Assembly: GCA_029237735.1 (NCBI GenBank)
Contig: JAQZBU010000019.1
Span: forward strand, 1 to 43,934
Direction of reading: 5' to 3'
Source of the DNA: Ramlibacter sp.
GTDB lineage: Bacteria; Pseudomonadota; Gammaproteobacteria; Burkholderiales; Burkholderiaceae_C
Length of the DNA stretch: 43,934 nt
The translations under genes and the position numbers were made by a program. The notes beneath the pieces were generated by a model, which was not told where the DNA came from, did not search any database, and worked only from the letters and a program-made list of their open reading frames with translations. How positions within the stretch are numbered: position 1 is the first letter of the stretch; each line of letters starts with the position of its first letter. Below are positions 33,530 through 42,489 of this stretch, in pieces.

Positions 33530-33549
33530 TATCATACTGAACATCGTTC
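33530..33549. promoter_or_regulatory. GAAC-N3-RTTC operator, copy 8, with flanking -10-like elements
   Basis: GAACATCGTTC (33539-33549) lies 47 bp upstream of the ECH-like gene. On the minus strand TATGAT (33536-33531) follows it closely, as TATAAT follows copy 4. On the plus strand TATCAT (33530-33535) precedes it by 3 bp, the arrangement seen at 14.4 and 25 kb, but no intact gene follows to the right. Confidence 0.6.
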
Positions 33550-33580
33550 AATTATGAAAGCGGCATTGCGCGCTGCCAGA

Positions 33581-33757
33581 TCATCGGAAGTGAACGAGAC
33601 TCAGGCTTCCTTGCCCGTCGACCGCGCTGAGCCACAGAAGCTGGGCTACCGGGATCACGAACACCGCGATCAGGAACAACACCGCCGGCACGAGCGCCCA
33701 GTGGCGCACGACCGGATTGCGCGGAATCCTCGCTGCGTGGCCGCTCGCGATGGACAC
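33581..33757 (-). pseudogene. PotB-like ABC transporter permease fragment (N-terminal)
   Basis: From a GTG at 33757 the minus strand encodes about 58 residues ending at a stop at 33581: WALVPAVLFLIAVFVIPVAQ is the first membrane helix of spermidine/putrescine- or iron-type permeases, followed by LLWLSAVDGQGSLSLVHFR, the start of the periplasmic loop. An intact gene would be about 280 codons. It begins 5 bp after the end of a PotA fragment, the normal gene order, so a transporter operon was cut from both sides here. Confidence 0.65.
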
Positions 33758-33762
33758 TGTGC

Positions 33763-34010
33763 TCAGTGCAGTGCCTCGCGGGCCGGCAGCACGATCGTGT
33801 GCTCGCGACGCCATCCGAGCCGCACGGCATCACGCGCGGGGAAGCCGGTGCTGAGCTGTGTCGCCGTCAGCGCTACCCCATCGGCAAGCTCAACGTACTG
33901 CCGGCTCACTCCGCCCACCATGATGGTCCGCACGAGACGCCCCTCGATGAGGTTGTCTGCGTGGGCGACATCGGAGAGCAGCTCGAAGTGCTCGGGCCGC
34001 ACCATGGGGC
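33763..34010 (-). pseudogene. PotA-like ABC transporter ATPase fragment (C-terminal TOBE domain)
   Basis: The minus-strand frame MVRPEHFELLSDVA, then NLIEGRLVRTIMVGG and VRLGWRREHTIVL, matches the TOBE domain at the end of PotA/FbpC-type ATPases and ends at a natural stop. The nucleotide-binding domain (Walker A, signature, Walker B) is missing; the sequence left of VRPEH in this frame (beyond about 34010) is instead terminase-derived. Together with the PotB fragment it records an ancestral locus interrupted by phage DNA. Confidence 0.65.
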
Positions 34011-34017
34011 GAACCAA

Positions 34018-34755
34018 TCTGCTCAATGGCGCAATGATCCCGAGCTTTTGCGTGCGTGGGTCGAAGGCGACTGGACGGTAGTCCGTGGCGCTTACTTTGC
34101 GTCTGTTTTGGACGAACACCGCAACGCCGTTGACCCGTGGCCTAGCATCCCGCAGACGCACGGCAAATCGTGGGAGACGTACTTGGCGCACGATTTCGGA
34201 TCGTCGGCACCGAGCGTGACCTACGTTGTCTGCAAATCGCCGGGGGGCGAAGCATTCGGCAAGTTCTACCCGCGCGATTCGCTGATATTGGTCGATGAGC
34301 TGTCCACGGCCAAGCCTGACCGTCCCAACGAGGGGTTGGGTTGGACGGTGCCGGTTCTTGCCGAGGAAATTCTTGCGCTGTCCAAGCTTTGGAAGATCAA
34401 GGCCACGGGCGTTGCGGATGACTCGATATTCGCAAGGACCGGATCAGGTGCAGGCAGCATCAGCGACGAGTTCACTCGCGCGGGCGTGCGGTTCTACCCC
34501 GCCAAGAAAGGTGACCGCATCAGCGGATGGCAACTAATGCGGCGCATGCTCGCTGACGCAGGCAAGCCCGATGTGCCGGGCCTGTACGTGTCAAGGGCAT
34601 GCAGCTACTTTTGGGAAACCGTGCCCTACCTCGCTCGGGATGTGAAACGCGTGGAGGACGTGGACAGCTCCGGGCCGGGCCATGCCGCCGACGCAGTGCG
34701 ATATGGGTGCCTGCGAGAAGAGCGGATCGCGGAAGTGATGCCGCTCCGGTTCTAG
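34018..34755 (+). pseudogene. Phage terminase large subunit fragment (C-terminal nuclease domain)
   Basis: About 245 residues starting QWRNDPELLRAWVEGDW, typical of the linker after the ATPase domain of tailed-phage terminases, followed by an RNase-H-like nuclease with three expected acidic sites: AHDFGSSAPSV, GVADDSIFA and GHAADAVRYG. The ATPase half (Walker A/B) and any start codon are missing; the fragment is fused directly to the PotA remnant. It indicates past prophage integration. No other head or tail genes are visible, and it is unlikely to be functional. Confidence 0.75.
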
Positions 34756-34883
34756 CACGCGCCACCGCACCGGGTTCAACGCGCGTTGCGCCAGTTGGAA
34801 AGACGTTGGCGCGAGGTTTGTCCGATTCCTGTTCGACTGGTAGGATGCGACAAAACATCAAAACACAGCAGAGGGAGGCAAAT

Positions 34884-35321
34884 GTGGCATCCAGCAGCGC
34901 AGCCGTACACATCGACGCCTACTACAAGACCAACCAGAGCCATCTCGCTTGGAGTTTTTGGGCCAGTCTCACGGCACTGGTTGTCGGCCTCATAGTCCTC
35001 GTAGTAGGCATTGGCCTTGCACTCGCTGGTTTCGCTTCGGCCATCTCTGTCGCAACGGCTGCCGGCGGAGTGTTGACTCAATTCATTGGGGCGGGATTCT
35101 TCTTTCTGTACACGCGCAATCTCACGCAGCTAAATGTGTTTTATGCCTCTCTCATCCAGCGGGATGACCTAGTGTTCGCGTACAACCTTACAAGCTTGAT
35201 TCCTGAGGATCTGAAACCCGGCGTGATACAGGGAATGATTGGCGCTTTGCTCAGTCGTAGTGGCCCCTCCACCGAATTGACAGCCGACCTCGTGAGGGCG
35301 CTGAATGAAAAACGCCCCTAA
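34884..35321 (+). CDS. Small two-TM protein resembling TRADD-N-associated membrane domains
   Basis: A 145-residue protein. I chose GTG 34884 because AGGGAGG (34872-34878) is 5 bp upstream; an ATG at 34845 lacks such a site. An N-terminal amphipathic part (HIDAYYKTNQSHLAWSFWAS) is followed by two hydrophobic segments, LTALVVGLIVLVVGIGLALA and a second around TAAGGVLTQFIGAGFFFLY, then a soluble tail NLTQLNVFYASLIQRDDLVF. This layout resembles the two-TM domain found with TRADD-N and other bacterial conflict proteins, where it is thought to be a membrane effector. No partner is visible, so it may be a leftover of a mobile or defence module. Confidence 0.6.
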   Translation: MASSSAAVHIDAYYKTNQSHLAWSFWASLTALVVGLIVLVVGIGLALAGFASAISVATAAGGVLTQFIGAGFFFLYTRNLTQLNVFYASLIQRDDLVFAYNLTSLIPEDLKPGVIQGMIGALLSRSGPSTELTADLVRALNEKRP

Positions 35322-35709
35322 CAGCTTGTTCGACACGGACGCACAAGTACGCCCCATGCGCGTTGCGCACACGATTCATGTGCGCCGGTAAAGTCCGGTA
35401 GAACTCACCCATGGACGGCATTACGACAATACAAGCAATAACGCTCGCCATCGCTGTCTTGGGTGCGGTGCTTGGCGTCATAAACACCTGGCACGGCTTG
35501 GACAGGGCTCGGGTCAAATCTTGAACAAGACTTAGGGGCTAAGAGGTCCGAATTGCCTTGGCGGCTGCTGGGCTCTGCGGATTAGCCAGATTTGGCCAGC
35601 GCAGCGCAGCGTGCCCCTCGGAGCGCGGCGTCGTGAGTCAGGGCATTGACGGACATATTGATGGACACAAGCAAAAACGGGCCGCTAGGGCCCGTGTTTA
35701 CTCGATCTC
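35322..35709. other. Intergenic stretch between the island and tRNA-Ser
   Basis: Apart from the 37-codon fragment at 35411-35524 I see no gene, hairpin or promoter that I can support. Base composition is less GC-rich than in the flanking genes, as in the neighbouring two-TM gene, in keeping with a mobile origin. I looked for a short duplicate of the tRNA 3' end here and did not notice one. Confidence 0.4.
35411..35524 (+). CDS. 37-residue single-TM peptide, probable truncated gene
   Basis: ATG 35411 opens a 37-codon frame: MDGITTIQAITLAIAVLGAV continuing LGVINTWHGLDRARVKS and then a stop. The first 25 residues form one membrane helix; INTWHxLDRxRVK is the start of a longer family of mobile-element membrane proteins that continue with a beta-rich domain after this point, so the gene looks truncated right after the helix. 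No good ribosome-binding site is visible. It lies between the two-TM gene and tRNA-Ser. Confidence 0.4.
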   Translation: MDGITTIQAITLAIAVLGAVLGVINTWHGLDRARVKS

Positions 35710-35800
35710 TGGCGGAGCAGGTGGGATTCGAACCCACGGTACGGTATAACCGTACACCGGATTTCGAGTCCGGCGCATTCGACCACTCTGCCACCGCTCC
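35710..35800 (-). tRNA. tRNA-Ser (anticodon CGA)
   Basis: On the minus strand the acceptor stem starts GGAGCGG at 35800; the anticodon stem-loop is CCGGA-CTCGAAA-TCCGG with anticodon CGA (reads UCG); a long variable arm GTGTACGG-TTAT-ACCGTAC is present, as in class II serine tRNAs; the T arm is GTGGG-TTCGAAT-CCCAC and the 3' end is CTGCTCC, discriminator G, then an encoded CCA (35712-35710). The 3' end faces the scarred island side, the usual orientation for integration targets. serS follows 42 bp away. Confidence 0.96.
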
Positions 35801-35842
35801 TGATTCGGTATCGCGTGGTGCGAAGCCCGTGATTCTAACCGA

Positions 35843-37162
<1,320 letters not shown>

Positions 37163-37225
37163 TTAGTGGGAGCGGTAGCATGGGATGGACAACGGCGAGC
37201 TACAGGCTGGTGCCCGGTGATTCGG

Positions 37226-37252
37226 GGATGCCGGATCGAGTCCGGCATGACA
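37226..37252. repeat. 27-bp palindromic repeat, copy 1
   Basis: A GC-rich imperfect hairpin (GATGCCGGA, TCGAG, TCCGGCATGA) between serS and the dehydratase gene. An identical 27-bp copy is at 42461-42487. It has the form of the REP-like elements common between proteobacterial genes, and may act as a transcript stabiliser or weak terminator. Confidence 0.7.
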
Positions 37253-37257
37253 GCCCC

Positions 37258-38103
37258 TCAGGCGAGCGTGGCGGGGTCGAGGTTCGCGCCGCAGATCACG
37301 AGGCAGACTTTCTCGTCCGCGCGCGGCCGATAGACGCCAGTGTGCAAAGCGGCCAAACCGAGGGCCGCAGCCGGCTCCACGGCAATCTTCATCTGCTTCC
37401 ACAGCCACAACTGCGCGTCGCGGATCGCCGCGTCCGGCAGCAACAGCGAATCGCGCACATGTCTCTGCGTGATCTCCCACGCGATGGCGCCGATGCGCTT
37501 GGCGCCTAGCGAGTCGGCGGCCACACCGCTCACGGCCACGTCCACCGGCTCGCCGGCCTTTCGCGCTGCGTGTAGCGTGGGCGCGAGCTCGGGCTCCAGT
37601 GCGACGACGCGCGCGCGTTGCTCGAACCAGGCCGCGATGCCGGCGATCAAACCGCCACCGCCGACGCTCACCAGCACGCTGTCCGGCGCGCCTGCGCCCT
37701 GCCCTTCGATCTCCCGCGCGAGCGTGCCGGCGCCGGCCACCACTTCGGGCTGGTCGTAGGCATGCGTCAGCAACGCGCCGCTCTGCTGCTGGCGCGCCAG
37801 GCATGCCTCCAGTGCCTCGGCATACACGGCACCAGTGACGACGACCTGCGCGCCCAGCTCGCGCAGTTTGGCCTGCTTCATGGGGCTGCTGACGGTGGGG
37901 ACGAACACCTCGCACTTCACGCCCAGATTGAGCATGCCCCTGCCCTTGAAGCTGCCGCCCACCTGGAACTGCTCGAGCTTGAGCCATACCTCAGCGCATT
38001 CGACGCCCAATGCGGTGCCCGGCAGTTTCCACAGAGGCGTGCGGCGGATGAATTCCCGCGCCTCGATGCGGCGCGCGGCCGCCTCGATCTCGCCCCGGTT
38101 CAC
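37258..38103 (-). pseudogene. Threonine/serine dehydratase-like PLP enzyme gene with an internal in-frame deletion
   Basis: The frame from GTG 38103 encodes 281 residues of a fold-type II PLP enzyme. The start (ARRIEAREFIRRTPLWKL), the PLP lysine block GGSFKGRGMLN, the phosphate loop VSVGGGGLIAGIAAWF and the ending LVICGANLDPATLA are all there. But GMLN is followed at once by LGVKCEVFVPTVSSPMKQ, so the roughly 35 residues that normally lie between, including the ASxGN-type motif whose Asn contacts PLP, are absent. Intact relatives have about 315-320 residues. The frame is otherwise clean, so the deletion is recent or a product is still tolerated. GTG overlaps the ispH stop (GTGA). Confidence 0.7.
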
Positions 38104-39056
38104 AGCTTGAGTCCCTTGGGCAGCGGAAATTTCACCGTCTCCTCGATCCCATCCATCTTGCGCACCGACACGGCGCCGAGCTCCTTGATGCGCTCGATCA
38201 CCTGCTTGACGAGCACTTCGGGCGCCGAAGCCCCCGCCGTCAGGCCGACGCGCGACTTGCCTGCCAGCCACTCAGGCCGCAGTTCGTCGGCACTGTCCAC
38301 CATGTAGCTGTCCACGCCCAGCTTGCGGGCAAGTTCAGCCAGCCGGTTGCTGTTGGAGCTGGTCGGGCTGCCCACGACAACCAGCAGCTCCACCTGCGGA
38401 GAGATCAGCTTGACGGCGTCTTGCCGGTTTTGCGTGGCGTAGCAAATGTCCTGCTGCTTGGGCTCGCGAATGTTGGGGAAGCGCGCGCGCACCGCCGCCT
38501 TGATCTCGGCGGCGTCATCCACCGACAGCGTGGTCTGCGTGACGACGGCGAGCTTGTCCGTCTGCGCGGGCCGCACGCCCGCGACGTCCGCCACCGTCTC
38601 GACGAGGTGGATGCCGTGATCGAGTTGGCCCACGGTGCCCTCGACCTCCGGGTGGCCCTTATGGCCAATCATGATGAACTCGTAACCCTCTTTGGCGAGC
38701 TTGGCCACCTCGATGTGCACCTTGGTGACCAGCGGGCAGGTGGCGTCGAACACTTCGAAACCGCGCGCGTGCGCCTCGGCCTGCACGGCCTTGCTCACGC
38801 CGTGCGCCGAGAACACGAGCGTCGAGCCCGGCGGCACGTCGGCGAGATCTTCGATGAAGATCGCGCCCTTGGCCTTCAGGTCGTTCACCACGTAAGTGTT
38901 GTGCACGATCTCGTGGCGCACGTAGATCGGCGCGCCGAATTTCTGCAGCGCACGCTCGACGATTTCGATCGCGCGGTCTACCCCCGCGCAAAAGCCGCGC
39001 GGCTCGGCCAGCACGACTTCCAGGTTGGCTTCGGGTTTGCCGTCCTCGAGCGTCAT
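38100..39056 (-). CDS. ispH: 4-hydroxy-3-methylbut-2-enyl diphosphate reductase
   Basis: A 318-residue IspH (LytB), the last enzyme of the MEP isoprenoid pathway, which makes IPP and DMAPP. The three cysteines that hold the iron-sulfur cluster are Cys23 (GFCAGVDRA), Cys107 (DATCPLV) and Cys205 (DICYAT); HEIVHN, SAHGVS, HKGHPEV and SPTSSNSNRL are the substrate-binding motifs. It overlaps the upstream fkpB stop by 4 bp (ATGA), an arrangement widespread in proteobacteria, and its stop overlaps the start of the damaged dehydratase gene. Confidence 0.98.
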   Translation of the reverse strand: MTLEDGKPEANLEVVLAEPRGFCAGVDRAIEIVERALQKFGAPIYVRHEIVHNTYVVNDLKAKGAIFIEDLADVPPGSTLVFSAHGVSKAVQAEAHARGFEVFDATCPLVTKVHIEVAKLAKEGYEFIMIGHKGHPEVEGTVGQLDHGIHLVETVADVAGVRPAQTDKLAVVTQTTLSVDDAAEIKAAVRARFPNIREPKQQDICYATQNRQDAVKLISPQVELLVVVGSPTSSNSNRLAELARKLGVDSYMVDSADELRPEWLAGKSRVGLTAGASAPEVLVKQVIERIKELGAVSVRKMDGIEETVKFPLPKGLKL

Positions 39057-39529
39057 AGCACACCGATCAGTTGCACTTCGAACCTCACCGGACGGCCCGC
39101 GAGCGGATGGTTGAAGTCGAAGAGCACGGCGTCGGCCTTGCCGTCACCGTCGCCGTCCTTGCCCACCTGCTGCACCGAACCCGCGTACTGGCCCATGCCG
39201 TCGGGCGTGGGGAACTGCACGACATCGCCCACCGCGTATTTCTCGTTCGGGTCGCCCATCTCGTTGAGCAGCTTGCGCGCCACCCACTGAACCATATCGG
39301 GGTTGCGATCGCCGAAGGCCTCGCCTGCGGGGATGTCGAAAGTCGCGTGCGCGCCCTCCTCCAGGCCGATCAGGCGCTGCTCGACAGCGGGTGACAACTC
39401 GCCCGTTCCCAGCGTCAGCGTGGCGGGCTTGTCGCGGAAAGTGTTGATGATGTCGCCGTCGGGCCCGGAAAGGCGGTAGTGCAACGTAAGGAATGAGCCC
39501 GCGTGGACGCGGTGCGGCGTGTTGGCCAT
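39053..39529 (-). CDS. fkpB: FKBP-type peptidyl-prolyl isomerase (SlyD/FkpB type)
   Basis: A 158-residue FKBP-type isomerase of the FkpB (SlpA) kind: AGSFLTLHYRLSGPDGDII at the N terminus, LGTGELSPAVEQRLIGLEEG, then the inserted flap domain with IPAGEAFGDRNPDMVQWV, and a return to the FKBP strand with DFNHPLAGRPVRFEVQLIGV. It has no signal peptide and should be a cytoplasmic folding helper. The pairing with ispH supports the name. ATG 39529 was chosen because the family N-terminus starts there. It is divergent from radC. Confidence 0.92.
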   Translation of the reverse strand: MANTPHRVHAGSFLTLHYRLSGPDGDIINTFRDKPATLTLGTGELSPAVEQRLIGLEEGAHATFDIPAGEAFGDRNPDMVQWVARKLLNEMGDPNEKYAVGDVVQFPTPDGMGQYAGSVQQVGKDGDGDGKADAVLFDFNHPLAGRPVRFEVQLIGVL

Positions 39530-39602
39530 GGAAGTCCCGATAAACTGGCTCCATTGTAGAAACCTTGCGCTACCGTTCCGGCTGAGAACGGAATAACCAT
39601 CC

Positions 39603-40319
39603 ATGCCCCTGAAAACCCTTCCGGCCGACGCCAGGCCGCGCGAAAAGCTGCTTGCCCGCGGGCCCGGCGCCCTGAGCGATCCAGAACTGCTGGCGCTGCT
39701 GCTTCGTACCGGCACTGCCGGGCGCGGCGTGCTGCAGATGGCACAAGAGCTGCTCGCCGATCCGGCCCGGGACGCACTAACCGGGCGATGGACAGGCGGC
39801 TTTGGCGGCATCTCGGGCCTGCTCAACGCCGACCTGGAAGACCTCAAGCGCATCAAGGGCCTGGGCGGGCCGGCCAAGCGCGCCGAGCTGGCCGCGGTGC
39901 TGGAGCTCTCACGTCGCGCTCTCTCCCAGCAGTTGAAAGAGCGCGAGGTGTTCAGCTCGCCCGGCGCCGTGAAGCAATACCTGCAATTGCACTTGGCGGC
40001 CAAGTGCCATGAAGTGTTCGCCGTGCTGTTCCTCGACGCCCAGAACCGCCTCGTGGCCATGGAAGAGATGTTTCGCGGAACGCTCACGCAGACCAGCGTG
40101 TACCCGCGCGAGGTGGTCACCCGGGCCCTGGCGTATCAGGCCGCGGCGGTCGTGCTGGCCCACAACCACCCAAGCGGCACGGTGCAGCCCTCGCGGGCGG
40201 ACGAAGCGCTTACGCAGACGCTCAAGGCCGCGCTCGCGCTGGTGGACGTGCGTGTGCTCGACCACGTGATCGTGGCGCAGGGCAACGCGCTTTCGATGGC
40301 GGAGCAAGGCCTGCTGTAG
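39603..40319 (+). CDS. radC: RadC / JAB-domain protein
   Basis: A 238-residue RadC-family protein. The N-terminal half has [20 protein letters not shown] and a helix-hairpin-helix-like [13 protein letters not shown]; the C-terminal MPN/JAB domain holds the zinc motif HNHPSG (187-192) with Asp200 and an upstream Glu, complete for metalloprotease-type chemistry. Despite the name a repair role is doubtful; its function remains unsettled. Smr follows after 13 bp. Confidence 0.95.
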   Translation: MPLKTLPADARPREKLLARGPGALSDPELLALLLRTGTAGRGVLQMAQELLADPARDALTGRWTGGFGGISGLLNADLEDLKRIKGLGGPAKRAELAAVLELSRRALSQQLKEREVFSSPGAVKQYLQLHLAAKCHEVFAVLFLDAQNRLVAMEEMFRGTLTQTSVYPREVVTRALAYQAAAVVLAHNHPSGTVQPSRADEALTQTLKAALALVDVRVLDHVIVAQGNALSMAEQGLL

Positions 40320-40332
40320 CGGGACGGGGCGA

Positions 40333-40986
40333 ATGAAGTCGAAGTCGCTCAAGGACCTGCAGCACATCCAGCAGAAGCTGGCCGAGCAGCAAAAGCTCGC
40401 AGCCGAGCAGGAGGCGGCCCGTCGCGAGGCCGATCGGCTGGCCCGCGCCGAGCGCGAACTCTTCGTGCGCGCGGCTGGCGAGGTAAAACCAATGCGCCCT
40501 CACACGCGCGTGCATCTCGCGCCCGACCAGCCGCCGCCCATCGCGGTCCAGCAGCTGCTGGACGAGCAGCGCGTGCTGCGCGAGGCGATCAGCGACGAAT
40601 TCGACGCGACGACGCTGCTGGACGTGGACGATGCCCTGAGCTTTCGCCGTCCCGGCATCGGCACCGACGTGACGCGCAAGCTGCGCAAGGGCGACTGGAG
40701 CATCCAGGGCGAGATCGACCTGCATGGCCTGCGCCGCGAGGAAGCGCGCGAGGCGCTGGCCAATTTCATCCGCGAGGCACACAAGCGCGGCTGGCGCTGC
40801 GTGCGCGTCGTCCACGGCAAAGGGTTGGGATCGCCGGGCAAGACGCCCGTGCTGAAGGGCCGCGTGCAGAGCTGGCTGGTGCAGAAGAGCGAAGTGCTCG
40901 CCTTCGTCCAGGCGCGGGGCGACGAAGGCGGCGGCGGCGCACTGGTGGTGCTGCTCAAACCCGGGCTGGCCGCGCCGGTCAGATAA
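40333..40986 (+). CDS. Smr-domain protein
   Basis: A 217-residue protein with a charged, probably helical N-terminal region (residues 1-50, many E/Q/A/R) and a C-terminal Smr domain with EIDLHGLRREEA (DLHG at 129-132) and VVHGKGLGS (HGKG at 161-164). Smr domains of this kind in other bacteria cleave RNA, for example at collided ribosomes, so a nuclease role is plausible. It is probably cotranscribed with radC. Confidence 0.9.
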   Translation: MKSKSLKDLQHIQQKLAEQQKLAAEQEAARREADRLARAERELFVRAAGEVKPMRPHTRVHLAPDQPPPIAVQQLLDEQRVLREAISDEFDATTLLDVDDALSFRRPGIGTDVTRKLRKGDWSIQGEIDLHGLRREEAREALANFIREAHKRGWRCVRVVHGKGLGSPGKTPVLKGRVQSWLVQKSEVLAFVQARGDEGGGGALVVLLKPGLAAPVR

Positions 40987-41046
40987 CGGGGCGCTTGAAA
41001 CGCCCGCCGAATCGGCCCACACTGAGTGGACGCGTGAGGATCAGCG

Positions 41047-41844
41047 ATGGCTTCTTCTCCTGCCCCCACTTTTGCCGAAATGTACGAGCATTCGCTCGTC
41101 GGGCCCCTCTTCAGGCCCTGGGCCGAACTCCTGGTCGGCCAGGTCGATCCCGCTGCGGGCGAGCGCTTCCTGGACGTGGCGTGCGGGACGGGCATCGTGG
41201 CCCGGGTCGCAAAGGAAAGCCTGGGCTCCGGTGCGAACATGGTGGGCGTCGACCTCAATCCCCTCATGCTCGACGTCGCAAGAAAGGCAGCGGCGGACAT
41301 TGACTGGCGGCAAGGCGATGCGGGCTCGCTTCCGCTCGTGGCGGGCGAGCAGTTCGACGTCGTGGTGTGCCAGCAGGGGCTGCAGTTCTTTCCGGACAGG
41401 CCGAGGGCGGTGCGCGAGATGCGGCGCGCGCTTGCGCAAGGCGGCAGGTTGGCCGCGAGCACATGGCGCCCCGATGAAGAGATGCCGTTGTTGATCGCAC
41501 TGCGCCGGGTTGCGGAGCGTCGCCTCGGCGCCATCGTCGACCGTCGCCATGCCTTCGGCCTGACCGAGCCGCTCGAAGCGTTGCTGCGCGAAGCCGGTTT
41601 TCAGGATGTCAGCTCGACGACACAGGTGTGCCGCCTGCGGTTCAGCGATGGGCCGGCCTTCATCCGGATGAATGCGTTGGCGCTGGTGGGCATGAGCGCT
41701 GCGTCGAAGACGATGGGCGACGACGAACGCGAGCAAGTCCTGGCCGCCGTGGTGAGTGACAGCGAAGCCATCGCGCTGGAAAACACGGGTGAAGGGGGAT
41801 TAGCCTTCGAACTGCTCGCCAACGTTGTGACGGGGCGCGGCTAG
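41047..41844 (+). CDS. Class I SAM-dependent methyltransferase
   Basis: A 265-residue methyltransferase of the UbiE-like Methyltransf_11 type. Motif I is FLDVACGTGIVAR, motif II follows with GVDLNPLMLDVARK, and GDAGSLPLVAGEQFDVVVCQ holds the acidic motif and strand four; QQGLQFFPDRPRAVREMRRAL is typical of the family. The C-terminal part (residues 165-265) is family-specific and probably binds the substrate, which I cannot name. It is not clearly linked to its neighbours. Confidence 0.88.
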   Translation: MASSPAPTFAEMYEHSLVGPLFRPWAELLVGQVDPAAGERFLDVACGTGIVARVAKESLGSGANMVGVDLNPLMLDVARKAAADIDWRQGDAGSLPLVAGEQFDVVVCQQGLQFFPDRPRAVREMRRALAQGGRLAASTWRPDEEMPLLIALRRVAERRLGAIVDRRHAFGLTEPLEALLREAGFQDVSSTTQVCRLRFSDGPAFIRMNALALVGMSAASKTMGDDEREQVLAAVVSDSEAIALENTGEGGLAFELLANVVTGRG

Positions 41845-41900
41845 AGGCTGTTGGCGTCCTCGGGGGCAAAATGGCGTTGCGTGCTTAGACCTCGCCTCGC

Positions 41901-42129
41901 AAATCCGCGTACGGGTGGGCTGTGCCGCGCGACGAGGCGCCGGCTTCGCCGGTAAACCTGCGGTGAGTGGTTTTGCGCTCGCATCTCGCAACTCACTGCG
42001 CGCCCTGAGGCCGCTTCGTTCAAACAGGCGAGATGAGTATGTGCACGAAGCGCTTCGCGCCGAGCGCAAAACCACTCACCGCAGGCGCCTCGCCTGATTG
42101 CGCGTCACAGCCCACCCGCACGCGGATTT
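41901..42129. repeat. Long imperfect palindrome (nested inverted repeats), element A
   Basis: The outer arms 41901-41924 and 42106-42129 are inverted copies with one mismatch; the inner arms 41957-41981 and 42061-42085 are a perfect 25-bp inverted repeat. The region between the methyltransferase and frdD has no gene. As RNA it would form a large hairpin in either orientation. Confidence 0.75.
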
Positions 42130-42184
42130 GCCGCCACCATCGTGGCGCGCCACTGGTGGCATACCACTCTGTAGCGGCGCGTCG

Positions 42185-42398
42185 GGCGGTACCCGGCAGC
42201 GGCGATTTCTGTGGCGGCGGCGCGGCTTGGCCTGGGGACGGGCGCGAAGCGCTTCGTAACTGACTCGCCTTAGCTGTCTGAGCGCAGAGCCCGCAGGGCG
42301 CGTAGCGAGTTCGAAGGCGCCGTCCCCAGGCCGAGCCGCGTCGCGAAGTTGTAGCGAAGCGAAGACCGCCACAGTATGAGCCGCTGCCGGGTACCGCC
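42185..42398. repeat. Long imperfect palindrome (nested inverted repeats), element B
   Basis: The outer arms 42185-42203 and 42380-42398 are a perfect 19-bp inverted repeat; a further inverted pair around 42229-42249 and 42314-42336 includes GGCCTGGGGACGG and its complement. It directly follows element A and has the same build, so the pair may be one type of mobile or repetitive unit. Confidence 0.7.
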
Positions 42399-42460
42399 TG
42401 ACGCGACGCGGCCCGACGGCTACAAAAGCTGACCGTCGACGCAAGGCCGACGCCACTCAT

Positions 42461-42487
42461 GGATGCCGGATCGAGTCCGGCATGACA
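42461..42487. repeat. 27-bp palindromic repeat, copy 2
   Basis: Identical to the copy at 37226-37252. It begins right after the frdD stop at 42490 when read on the minus strand, a typical place for a REP-like element or terminator. Confidence 0.7.
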
Positions 42488-42489
42488 AC

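Noticed and set aside
34018..34755. Functional prophage
   Set aside because: Only the 3' half of a terminase gene is present, without start, ATPase motifs, portal, capsid, tail or integrase genes.
37226..42487. The 27-bp direct repeats as att sites of an integrated element
   Set aside because: The DNA between them is housekeeping (ispH, fkpB, radC), the repeat is itself palindromic, and no integrase is present; a REP-like element explains it better.
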